DNA of 64,000 bases from assembly GCF_024129865.1 (NCBI RefSeq), contig NZ_JAMYFE010000038.1, forward strand, positions 74,836 to 138,835, read 5' to 3'. Under the pieces are notes generated by a model, which ran no database searches, had not been told where the DNA came from, and worked only from the letters and a program-made list of their open reading frames with translations. Positions 56,701-64,000 of the stretch are shown in pieces; position 1 is the stretch's first letter; the number at the start of each line of letters is the position of its first letter. A program made the translations under genes and the position numbers. The DNA is from Stieleria tagensis. Lineage in GTDB: Bacteria > Planctomycetota > Planctomycetia > Pirellulales > Pirellulaceae.

Positions 56701-56751
56701 TAGCTGATCCCGCCAGGGTTCAGACCGTCTGAACCCTGGCGGGATCAGCTA
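56701..56751. repeat. Perfect 25-bp palindrome between convergent genes
   Basis: TAGCTGATCCCGCCAGGG at 56701 onwards is exactly mirrored by the second arm, giving 25 paired bases around a single central C at 56726. It lies between the hemW stop (56683) and the gdhA stop (56786). There is no U-run. Such a long perfect hairpin is unusual for a simple terminator and looks like a REP-type or mobile palindromic element, though it will also act on transcripts from both sides. Confidence 0.9.
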
Positions 56752-56785
56752 CCGGAAGCACCGCCAGTTGGCGTTTCAGTGGGTC

Positions 56786-58027
56786 CTAAGTCATGCCGGC
56801 GAGTTCGGACGCGCGGCGGACGCGTGTGATGCCAATGATATAAGCCGCGGTTCGCAACGAGACGCCCTGTTCTTGAGACGTCCGCCAGACGTTTTCAAAT
56901 GCTTCGGAGAGCGTTCGATCGAGTTCTTGACGGACGCGATCAAGTGTCCAGCGATAGTGTTGTCGATTCTGCACCCACTCGAAATAACTGACCGTGACAC
57001 CGCCGGCGTTGGCCAAGATATCCGGCAGGATGGTCACCCCGCGTTCGTTCAAGATTTCATCGGCGATCGGATCGATCGGACCATTGGCCGCTTCAATGAT
57101 CGCTTTGGCCGAAATCTCTTTGGCATTGTGCTTGGTGATCACACCGCCCAAGGCCGCCGGGATCAGAATGTCGGTGTCGGGCAGTGTCAGCAACGCGTCG
57201 ACCGGCAAGACTTCGCATTCGGTGTAGCCTTCCAGCGATCCATCGGGGTGCTGCAGTTTGTGCCGCAGGACGCCGGCGACGTCCAAGCCGTCTTGGCGAA
57301 AGTAGGTTCCGCTGATGTCGCTGACGGCAACGATCGGGAACTGGGCTTCGTTCAAGAATTTTGCGGCATGCGAGCCCACGTTGCCGAATCCTTGGATGGC
57401 AATGGTGGTTTCGCTTGGTTTGAACCCCAAGCGTTTGGTGGTTTTCACCGTCAGCGAGCCGACGCCCCGTCCGGTTGCTTCCTCGCGGCCCTTGGCGCCG
57501 TATTCCTCGACGGGTTTACCTGTGATCACGGCGGGGTTGAACCCGTGGTATTTTTCCCATTGGTTTCGAAACCAAGCCATCACGCGGTGGTCGGTGCCCA
57601 TGTCCGGTGCCGGGATGTCGGTGTCGGGACCGACAATGTCATGGATTTGATCCACAAAGGCGCGGGTCAAGCGTTCGATTTCGCGCATCGACAGTGATCG
57701 GGGATTCACACCGATCCCACCTTTGGCCCCGCCATAGGGCAGATCGACCACGGCGGTTTTCCAGGTCATCAAACTGGCCAGGGATCGTGTTTCGTCCAAG
57801 TTGACTTCGTGGTGATAGCGCAGTCCACCTTTCATCGGTCCACGGCTTTTGTCGTGCTGAACGCGGAAGCCGACATAGGTGGCCAGCGAGCCGTCATCGC
57901 GTTCGATCGAGACTTGCACCTGGACCTCGCGCTGTGGCATCAGCATGGCTTCGCGAATCCCAGGGCTTAAATCCAAGTGATCGGCGGCAAGGTTGAAATA
58001 GCGGCGGGTCGCTTCAGAAGCTTTCAT
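56786..58027 (-). CDS. gdhA: Glutamate dehydrogenase
   Basis: 413 residues of the Glu/Leu/Phe/Val dehydrogenase family: RGPMKGGLRYHHEVN, PYGGAKGGIGVNP with the catalytic Lys pair, PAPDMGTDHRVM, VITGKPVEEYGAKGRE and the nucleotide-binding IAIQGFGNVGSHAAKFL. The product interconverts glutamate and 2-oxoglutarate with ammonia. Length and motifs fit the hexameric NAD(P)-type enzyme rather than leucine dehydrogenase (about 360 residues). Separated from the convergent hemW gene by the perfect palindrome. Confidence 0.94.
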   Translation of the reverse strand: MKASEATRRYFNLAADHLDLSPGIREAMLMPQREVQVQVSIERDDGSLATYVGFRVQHDKSRGPMKGGLRYHHEVNLDETRSLASLMTWKTAVVDLPYGGAKGGIGVNPRSLSMREIERLTRAFVDQIHDIVGPDTDIPAPDMGTDHRVMAWFRNQWEKYHGFNPAVITGKPVEEYGAKGREEATGRGVGSLTVKTTKRLGFKPSETTIAIQGFGNVGSHAAKFLNEAQFPIVAVSDISGTYFRQDGLDVAGVLRHKLQHPDGSLEGYTECEVLPVDALLTLPDTDILIPAALGGVITKHNAKEISAKAIIEAANGPIDPIADEILNERGVTILPDILANAGGVTVSYFEWVQNRQHYRWTLDRVRQELDRTLSEAFENVWRTSQEQGVSLRTAAYIIGITRVRRASELAGMT

Positions 58028-58104
58028 CAGTACAGACGCGCAGGAGTGGGAGAATCGATCAGAGACGGCAATGTAGCGGGAATCCGGTTGTCACGTCGTC
58101 TATT

Positions 58105-59058
58105 CTAAGCGGCCTTGCGCTGTTGCTGGCGGTATTGCCGTTCTTGGTTGCGGATCGCGATCACACGGCGTTTGATATCGATTTCGGCCGGTAGCCAGTG
58201 GACCAGTTGACCGGTCCGGAAATACTCGTCCGCCAACCGCTCAATGAATCGACGCTCTCGTCTTCGTCGTGACCCGCGATTCCACAGGGCTAGCGGGGTT
58301 TTGGCGACCGCGCCGACCGTCGCCAAATGGGTGTGACAGTGGGCAATCGGATAGCCGGTGTAGGATTCCGTCTCCGCAGCGGCCCGTTCCAGCACTCGCG
58401 ACCAGCCGGTGATCGCAACCGCGAATAATTCCGCCAGGCATCCGATCGTTGGTTCACTGAGCCCCGCGGTGGGGTTTCGGACGCCTGCTTGAAAACGATA
58501 TTGATCGGTCAACCGCTGGCATTTTTGATGGGCGTAGCGCGCCGCATGAATCATCATTGATCCCAACCATCCGTGACGATCCGATAGATCAATCACGGCT
58601 TGCAGTTTTTCGTCGCGGCAAGCCTTCAGGATTCGCTCGTACGATTGATCGATGCTCCATTCCAGGGGACGGTGGATCACGGCATCGCGATCATTGCTGC
58701 TGGTGTGCAAGGGTTGCATCACGTCGGTGACGTAGTGGGACAGCACACCTGCGGCATAAGCGGCTTGTTGGTAGCGCTCGGCACGAAGGTGTTTCTGCAG
58801 ACGCTCGTACCATTGATGGGCAACACGTGGAGCACCCCCCCAGTCGCCATCATCGATGTGCAGCCAGTGATTGTGAAAATCGCGGAACAGCAGATCCGGA
58901 TCGGTCGCCCCCCGCAAGTACGATGGGTAGTGATACAACAACCACGTCGCCAAACGATGGCCTGCATCGGTCCGAATCAACGACAATGCGTCGACGGCAA
59001 ATCGGTGATGCGTGCCGGAACAGTGAATGCGGCGAACGATGCGATGGAGTCGATTCAT
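58105..59058 (-). CDS. Zinc-dependent phospholipase C/P1-nuclease-like protein
   Basis: 317 residues from the ATG at 59058. A GTG at 59067 is possible. The helical metal-binding family is indicated by RFAVDALSLIRTDAG, DFHNHWLHIDDGDWG, AGVLSHYVTDVMQPLHTSS and IHRPLEWSIDQSY, which give the His/Asp triad for several zinc ions. The C-terminal third is Arg-rich (RGSRRRRERRF and NQERQYRQQQRK). No signal peptide is obvious, which is odd for an extracellular phospholipase or nuclease. Its ATG lies 15 bases after the end of the MscS-type gene on the same strand. Confidence 0.82.
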   Translation of the reverse strand: MNRLHRIVRRIHCSGTHHRFAVDALSLIRTDAGHRLATWLLYHYPSYLRGATDPDLLFRDFHNHWLHIDDGDWGGAPRVAHQWYERLQKHLRAERYQQAAYAAGVLSHYVTDVMQPLHTSSNDRDAVIHRPLEWSIDQSYERILKACRDEKLQAVIDLSDRHGWLGSMMIHAARYAHQKCQRLTDQYRFQAGVRNPTAGLSEPTIGCLAELFAVAITGWSRVLERAAAETESYTGYPIAHCHTHLATVGAVAKTPLALWNRGSRRRRERRFIERLADEYFRTGQLVHWLPAEIDIKRRVIAIRNQERQYRQQQRKAA

Positions 59059-59072
59059 GTCAGACACAGCGC

Positions 59073-60107
59073 TTACGAAGCGTAGGGAAGACTCTGTGGC
59101 AACCCGCCGGTGTTGTTGTCACGGCTTGTATCACGGCGTGCCGGGCGAATCCGCGGTCGGATCGTCGGTTCGCTCGCTGCGGCGGGTTCGGATTGCATCA
59201 GATGCACGTCCATCTGTGGATAGGGGATGCTAATGCCGACACGATCGAGTTGCCGTTTCACCTCGGCGGTCAATGCTTCGGTCATCGGCCAATAATCAGA
59301 TGTCTGGACCCACATTCGAACTTTCCACTCGACCGCGCTGTCGCCCAGTCCGCTCAATACGATGGCCGTTCCGCGTCCATCCCCGTGAATCGTTTCTCGC
59401 ACGAAAACGTCGGCGGCGGACTGCAATGCCTGTCGCGTCGCATCGATGTTGGCGTCGTATTCGACACCGACAATCACCTCGACACGGCGATGTGGATGGA
59501 AACTGATGTTTTCGATTGTTCCGCCGCTGATCGAACTGTTGGGAATGATCAGCCGCCGGTTGTCCGGTGTATCGAGAGTGGTTGTGAACAAATCGATTTC
59601 GTTCACCTTTCCAGCAACGCCGGCGATATTGACCATGTCACCGACCTTGAAGGGGCGAAACACGATCATCAACATGCCCGCGGCAAAGTTGCTGAGCGTG
59701 CCTTGGAATGCCAGTCCGATCGCAAAACCGGCAGCTGCCAAGACGGCGGCCAATCCACCCAGCGGGGCGCCCAGTTTGCTCGCGACCGCCGCGATCACGC
59801 TCAGCATGATCGAATAGAAAATGGTCGTGCCGATAAATCGACCGAACGTTTCGTCGATGCGGTGACGAATCGGGCGGGCAACGATCCGCGAGACGTACTT
59901 GGCCACAAAGTAGCCCACAAAGACGACTGTCAAACCCAGACAGGCATTCAGCAGATTCGGAGCAATACTCTTTTCAAAGAACGCCACCATTTCGGCGATC
60001 TCAAATTCACCGTTCATCATCTGACCGACGGCACCATTGTCAGTGGGTGCCAAATCGGACGACGGTCCAGTGGGAGCGGTCGAAACGCCTGCGTCTGCCA
60101 CCAACAT
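59073..60107 (-). CDS. Small-conductance mechanosensitive channel (MscS family)
   Basis: 344 residues. Three membrane helices (about 55-75, 90-110 and 115-140) end in the pore helix GFAIGLAFQGTLSNFAAGML, followed by the beta domain (about 160-215) with FKVGDMVNIAGVAGKVNEID, LIIPNSSISGGTIENIS, and the C-terminal alpha/beta domain with KRQLDRVGISIPYPQMDVHL. It is of the shortest MscS type. The C-terminal tail (about 300-344) is Arg/Pro/Asn-rich and probably disordered. Expected to release solutes on hypo-osmotic shock. Confidence 0.93.
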   Translation of the reverse strand: MLVADAGVSTAPTGPSSDLAPTDNGAVGQMMNGEFEIAEMVAFFEKSIAPNLLNACLGLTVVFVGYFVAKYVSRIVARPIRHRIDETFGRFIGTTIFYSIMLSVIAAVASKLGAPLGGLAAVLAAAGFAIGLAFQGTLSNFAAGMLMIVFRPFKVGDMVNIAGVAGKVNEIDLFTTTLDTPDNRRLIIPNSSISGGTIENISFHPHRRVEVIVGVEYDANIDATRQALQSAADVFVRETIHGDGRGTAIVLSGLGDSAVEWKVRMWVQTSDYWPMTEALTAEVKRQLDRVGISIPYPQMDVHLMQSEPAAASEPTIRPRIRPARRDTSRDNNTGGLPQSLPYAS

Positions 60108-60337
60108 CGCGGTTCATCCTTGAATTGCGGGAGGGGGGTGATTCGATGTAAACCAGCTATAGTCGATCCAGACAACAGGCGTAAAGACGTTTCCCGAATA
60201 GGCACCCCGCCTCTGTGCGGTCGTGCATCTCGCGGTTTGCGTTTGGAATGGAATTAGTCAGGGTCTGGAGAGTGAATTGCGCTGCGGTGCTGCAATTCTG
60301 GAATCGCATGCACCCGATCCCCTCTCTACGTCAACGG

Positions 60338-61651
60338 CTACTTGAAATGCCGGTCGGCAAAGTTCAGGTACTGTTGCCAGTCGTATTCGGTCAGGTCGTG
60401 TTTGCCGGTTCGCAGGTGATAGCCGATCTCGCCGTCGGCGATCGGTTGGTCTGGCGGTGGCATTTTTTCCGGTGGCGCGTCCCCACCCATGCCAGTGGTT
60501 GCAAGCAAACGATAGACCGGGTCGGCGTGTACGGCCGCCAAAAATTCACCCTTGGGATCGGCCCACTGGTCGCCGGTCGCGCTGGCGATGTAGACCGGCC
60601 GCGGTGCGACCAATGCAATCAATTCGTGTTGATCGACCGGCAGTGCGGATTCGTTCTCATTGTAGGTTTGAAATTGATCGCAAAACCAATGGGGGAACGA
60701 GCTGTTGATGCGGCCGACGGTTTCGCCGATCGCACGGCGTGACAGGGCCGCACCACCGCAACCCGAATCGTTGCTGATGACCATGGCGAATCGCGGGTCC
60801 GTGGCGCCGGCCCACAGCGATGTTTTGCCGAGTCGGGAGTGACCGATCACGGCAACCTGTTCGGCGTTGATGCCCAATGCACTGCTGGATTTCAAGTAAT
60901 CCAGTGCGCGGCTCAAGCCATACGCCCAAGCCGCGATGCTGCCCCAGCGCTCGTTCTCGGGAACGTCGTTCAACTGGCTGCCCAGGGCGCCGTGGATGCC
61001 ATTCTTAAACCCGTCGTCAAAATCGGGGTCGATGTCGCCATAGTAGATCGTGACCAAACCGTAGCCCTGTTTCAGGATCATTTGCACCGGCCAGCGACTC
61101 GCGGCCACACCGCGTCCGGCCTTGGTCGCCTTGTTACCATCGGTCGTCTTGTCTTTGCGATCACGAACCCAGTTTCTGTTCATACTGATCGAGGGATCGG
61201 GATCGATGGTGTGGTTGCCTTGGAAATTCAATCCCAGGAATGCGGGGACGTCGGACGTTCGCTCGGTGGGAACGTAGATCAGCAACCGCATCGAGGGAGC
61301 GTCTTCGGCGGTACCGAACAACACGTCAACTTCGGTGCGCGTTCCCAGTCCGTTAAAGACCTCAATTTGACTGACCAATTCGTTGCGAATTTCGCAAGCC
61401 GGTGGGGAAACGCCGTAAACGTGTTTGCTAAATAAATCGACCAGTTCCTCGCGCCGCGTCTGGTTCCACTGGATCGGTGTGGTGATCGGGGATCCGTTTT
61501 CACCGACCAGAGGATCCGGCAAGGTGTAGTCAGGGATTTTGGACTCGTCGTAGTTCGGCTCGAACGCGTTTGATAGTTGACCCCTGCCCAGCGTCATGAT
61601 CGACAGCGTCACGACCACAAGCGTTTGAGAGAAGCGTGGTGACCAATGCAT
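60338..61651 (-). CDS. Secreted CE15-like glucuronoyl esterase
   Basis: 437 residues with a signal peptide (about 1-29). The alpha/beta hydrolase has the CE15-type nucleophile motif GHSRLGKTSLW, an oxyanion region LGLNFQGNHTID, the acidic residue in NDSGCGGAALSRR and the catalytic His in the C-terminal PDQPIADGEIGYHLRTGKHD. CE15 enzymes split esters between glucuronic acid and lignin or other alcohols, while related planctomycete proteins may act on algal or bacterial glucuronate esters. The location alone, between an MscS and a DinB gene, gives no pathway. Confidence 0.88.
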   Translation of the reverse strand: MHWSPRFSQTLVVVTLSIMTLGRGQLSNAFEPNYDESKIPDYTLPDPLVGENGSPITTPIQWNQTRREELVDLFSKHVYGVSPPACEIRNELVSQIEVFNGLGTRTEVDVLFGTAEDAPSMRLLIYVPTERTSDVPAFLGLNFQGNHTIDPDPSISMNRNWVRDRKDKTTDGNKATKAGRGVAASRWPVQMILKQGYGLVTIYYGDIDPDFDDGFKNGIHGALGSQLNDVPENERWGSIAAWAYGLSRALDYLKSSSALGINAEQVAVIGHSRLGKTSLWAGATDPRFAMVISNDSGCGGAALSRRAIGETVGRINSSFPHWFCDQFQTYNENESALPVDQHELIALVAPRPVYIASATGDQWADPKGEFLAAVHADPVYRLLATTGMGGDAPPEKMPPPDQPIADGEIGYHLRTGKHDLTEYDWQQYLNFADRHFK

Positions 61652-61774
61652 GAGAAATTGCCGGTGAGTGAAAGGTTGAAAAAGGGATGCCCCGTAGCGA
61701 CTAGATGATTCAAATTGTAGAACGACTGGGAACAGATTTGGTTTGATTCTCTTGGAAAACTTTGGAGACCGCTT

Positions 61775-62308
61775 GTGACAGACTCACCCGCCCCGATTGG
61801 AAATGTGATCGCTGCGTCAGCCCGACTCGGCCTGGGCTATGCTGAACGGATGTTGTCGGGTGTCGATGCGGATCAATTCGCGCGGCTGGCGAAGATCGGG
61901 GACACGGTGATCGATTCGAACCACCCCTGTTTTATTCTGGGGCACCTGAGTCTGTACGCACCGCGGGTCGTCACCGAACTGGGGGGCGACGCTAGTGCGA
62001 TCGCACCGAGTGAGCGTTTCGTCAAGTGTTTCAACAAAGATGCCAAGTGTATCGACGACGTCGACGGTTCGCTGTACCCCAGCATGGACGAGGTTGCCAA
62101 TGCGTTTCGCGACGGGCATCAGGTGGCGATTGAGACCCTGCTGAAAACCGATGACAGCGTGTTTCATGCAGAGAACCCCAACGAAGCGATGCGGGCCAAG
62201 TTCCCGACGGTTGGTGCGATGCATGCCTTTTATCTGGGCGGCCATCTGATGTTGCACATCGGGCAATTCAGTGCCTGGCGGCGGATGGTCGGTTTGGGCG
62301 CGGCGTAG
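61775..62308 (+). CDS. DinB-like protein
   Basis: 177 residues, start GTG at 61775 with GGAGAC about 6 bases upstream. Four-helix pattern and His residues fit the DinB superfamily: SNHPCFILGHLSLY near residue 52 and the C-terminal FYLGGHLMLHIGQFSAWRR. The central DAKCIDDVDGSLYPSMDE loop is acidic. The His residues could bind a metal. Function unknown; related proteins occur as many copies in planctomycetes. Convergent with mnmE, 4 bases apart. Confidence 0.82.
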   Translation: MTDSPAPIGNVIAASARLGLGYAERMLSGVDADQFARLAKIGDTVIDSNHPCFILGHLSLYAPRVVTELGGDASAIAPSERFVKCFNKDAKCIDDVDGSLYPSMDEVANAFRDGHQVAIETLLKTDDSVFHAENPNEAMRAKFPTVGAMHAFYLGGHLMLHIGQFSAWRRMVGLGAA

Positions 62309-62312
62309 CCCG

Positions 62313-63704
62313 TCACTTGCCGATACAGAATCGGCTAAACACGCGATCCAGAATATCATCGGTGTACACCGCGCCGGTGACTTCACCAAGCGCGGCGGCG
62401 GCCAGTCGCAATTCGGACGACACGTATTCGTGCCCGTCGTCTTGATTGACGTAGTCGATTGCTGATTGAATTGCGGTTGTCGCAGCCTGCAAGCTGCCAG
62501 CGCAGCGGGCTGCCGTCCCCGCCACCGAATCGGTTTCGGATTGGTCCAGCTGTTCGATCTGTGCGACCAATTCCTCTCGCAGCGTGTCGATGCCGTCGCC
62601 GGTCAATCCACTCGTTGCGATCCAAGGCGCTGGCGGCGGGCCACTGGTCACCGAATCAGATTTGGTCGCCACCCACAGATCGATCGCGGCTCGGCGTTTG
62701 TCGGCGGCTTGGTGATGCATTGCTTGGCACGTTGACTGCCAATCCGCTGACGATCGATCGACGCACCACAACCGGATGTCGGCTTCACGTCCGGCGCGCG
62801 ACGCTTGAATCTGAGCCTGTTGTGAAATCTGTTCCAGCGCCGATTGACCCTGCACGGTTTCAATCCCCGCAGTGTCGATGAACACCAACGGATGATTCTG
62901 GATTTGAATCGGGACCGAGACCACGTCGCGGGTCGTGCCGGCGACGTCGGAAACGATGGCGGCATCGTGACCAGCCAAGGCGTTTAACAAACGGCTCTTT
63001 CCCGCGTTGGGCAACCCGCGCAGCGCGACGATCCATTCGGATTTGTCGCGTGTCCGCTGGCTGAGTTGATCGCGCGTGGTTTCAACGGCGGCGATGATCA
63101 CGGTCAATCGCTCGACCAGATCCTGGTCACTGATGAATTGGATGTCTTCGTCGACAAAATCCAAACCGGCTTCGACGTCAGCCAGCAGGTCCAAAAGTTC
63201 GCTGCGCAACGATTCAAGCGGCCGCGACAGATTGCCGGCGAGTTGGCGGAGGGCGTGGTCCAGTGAACCGCGGTGGTCGGCGTCGATCACACCCAACACC
63301 GCTTCGGCCTGGGTCAGATCCAATCGGCCGGCCAAAAAGGCGCGCAGAGTGAACTCGCCCGGGCGCGCGGCACGACAGCCGTGCGCAAGCGCGCCGCGAA
63401 CGATGGCGTTCAAGATCGGCAGCGATCCATAGGTGTGCAGTTCCAACGAGGGCTGGCCGGTGTAACTGCGCCCGCTAGGCCAGATCAATGCCCGCACGGG
63501 AACCTGGCCCAATGGGTCGCCAAGGTCGATCTGAGTGTCGACGCGATGGGCGCGACGATCGCTCTGCGGTTGGATGCCAAAGCGGACCGCAACCGACATC
63601 GAATTCGGACCCGATAGCCGAACCACACCGCGCGTCGCCGGTGCCGTCGACGAACCAATGGCGACGATCGTGTCGTCAACGTCAACGACGCGGGAAAGTG
63701 CCAT
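62313..63704 (-). CDS. mnmE: tRNA uridine-5-carboxymethylaminomethyl GTPase MnmE
   Basis: Acts with MnmG to modify U34 of tRNA wobble positions. 463 residues from the ATG at 63704 (MALSRVVDVDD). The N-terminal formyl-THF-binding domain (about 1-115) contains RGVVRLSGPNSM and GEFTLRAFLAGRLDL, then a helical domain and the G domain with GLPNAGKSRLLNAL, DTAG and a C-terminal FCIGK, the family hallmark cysteine motif. The G domain seems slightly divergent (VATKSDSV instead of NKxD). The start at 63746 would add 14 residues without similarity. Confidence 0.94.
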   Translation of the reverse strand: MALSRVVDVDDTIVAIGSSTAPATRGVVRLSGPNSMSVAVRFGIQPQSDRRAHRVDTQIDLGDPLGQVPVRALIWPSGRSYTGQPSLELHTYGSLPILNAIVRGALAHGCRAARPGEFTLRAFLAGRLDLTQAEAVLGVIDADHRGSLDHALRQLAGNLSRPLESLRSELLDLLADVEAGLDFVDEDIQFISDQDLVERLTVIIAAVETTRDQLSQRTRDKSEWIVALRGLPNAGKSRLLNALAGHDAAIVSDVAGTTRDVVSVPIQIQNHPLVFIDTAGIETVQGQSALEQISQQAQIQASRAGREADIRLWCVDRSSADWQSTCQAMHHQAADKRRAAIDLWVATKSDSVTSGPPPAPWIATSGLTGDGIDTLREELVAQIEQLDQSETDSVAGTAARCAGSLQAATTAIQSAIDYVNQDDGHEYVSSELRLAAAALGEVTGAVYTDDILDRVFSRFCIGK

Positions 63705-63714
63705 CAACGGATGC

Positions 63715-64000
63715 TCAGTGGTTGCGCGATGCGGGCGGATCGGCACTGCGTGTGGTGGTCGAAGTCAGCCGTTCGGCGGAAGCGTCACTGGCAGCGGATC
63801 CGGATAGCCCCACGCTGGGACCGGCCTCGTGCAGTGCATTGAGCACCATCGACTGTGAAACCAAGTCGCGCAGAACAATCGGTTTGCTAGGTGTCTTGCC
63901 GGGATAGATTGCCAACATTGGAATCGACTTGCTGCCCAGTTCGCCTTGCAGTTTCTGCAAGATGTGTTCGGGTTGATTGGTCAAATCAGCCAGCATTGCA
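63715..64000 (-). CDS. C-terminal end of a DsbD/thiol-disulfide interchange-type protein
   Basis: The frame runs off the right edge, so the start is outside. The about 95 visible residues contain LADLTNQPEHILQKLQGELG, SKSIPMLAIYPGKTPSKP and PIVLRDLVSQSMVLNAL, typical of the thioredoxin-like C-terminal domain of planctomycete DsbD-like membrane proteins after the CxxC motif, which lies outside. A Ser/Thr/Asp-rich tail follows. It ends 10 bases before the mnmE start on the same strand. Confidence 0.75.
   Translation of the reverse strand, partial: AMLADLTNQPEHILQKLQGELGSKSIPMLAIYPGKTPSKPIVLRDLVSQSMVLNALHEAGPSVGLSGSAASDASAERLTSTTTRSADPPASRNH

Overview
The window looks like chromosomal DNA of a planctomycete, most likely a Pirellulaceae/Rhodopirellula-type marine heterotroph. 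This is inferred from gene content: Cys-rich Bbp2-type porins, a secreted formylglycine sulfatase, DUF1080 and ThuA proteins, a DUF1559 pseudopilin, a CE15 esterase, a planctomycete-type glucosidase, many secreted proteins of unknown function, weak Shine-Dalgarno sites and several GTG/TTG starts. I found no rRNA, tRNA, CRISPR array, transposase or phage genes. The stretch reads as ordinary chromosome carrying several small palindromic repeats.

Layout. 1-5.2 kb: two tandem paralogous porins, each followed by a terminator, then ftsY and miaE. 5.6-9.4 kb: secreted and membrane unknowns, a UspA-type protein and a Trm112-like protein. 9.4-17.2 kb, minus strand: argE with an unusual Pro-rich membrane protein, coaX-obg, a DinB-like protein, an esterase and a DUF1559 pseudopilin. 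17.4-23.1 kb: a PaaK-like ligase, an SSS symporter with its DUF3311 partner, and the RlmKL fusion. 23.2-30.7 kb: a degradative/secreted set (sulfatase, DUF1080, SGNH hydrolase, LysR regulator, ThuA, beta-helix protein). 30.8-36.3 kb, minus strand: a tightly overlapping operon of a C39-like protease, an RLAN-RimK ATP-grasp ligase, a GCS2 glutamate-cysteine ligase-like enzyme and an N-formylglutamate amidohydrolase, followed closely by an MFS transporter. 36.5-43.3 kb: a small conserved protein, yjbQ, a GH63-like glucosidase, pgk and an unknown secreted protein. 43.5-48.3 kb: an adenylate-kinase-like fusion, a second, C-terminally shortened SecA-like ATPase, ogt and a methyltransferase. 48.5-52.4 kb: a PH-domain protein and a zinc-ribbon membrane protein, divergent from an ATPase overlapping a membrane-anchored arrestin-like protein. 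52.4-64 kb: purQ, a DCC-family protein, a coiled-coil membrane protein, hemW, gdhA, a phospholipase C/P1-nuclease-like protein, an MscS channel, a CE15 esterase, a second DinB-like protein, mnmE and the end of a DsbD-like gene.

The strongest candidates for an incompletely described system are the RimK/GCS2/formylglutamate-hydrolase/C39/MFS operon (a predicted peptide- or amide-bond-forming pathway with processing and transport), the SecA-like ATPase that lacks the helical-wing and C-terminal regions, and the ATPase plus membrane arrestin pair. Housekeeping functions (SRP receptor, ribosome assembly GTPase, tRNA/rRNA modification, CoA, arginine, purine, heme, glutamate and glycolytic enzymes) are spread between these modules.
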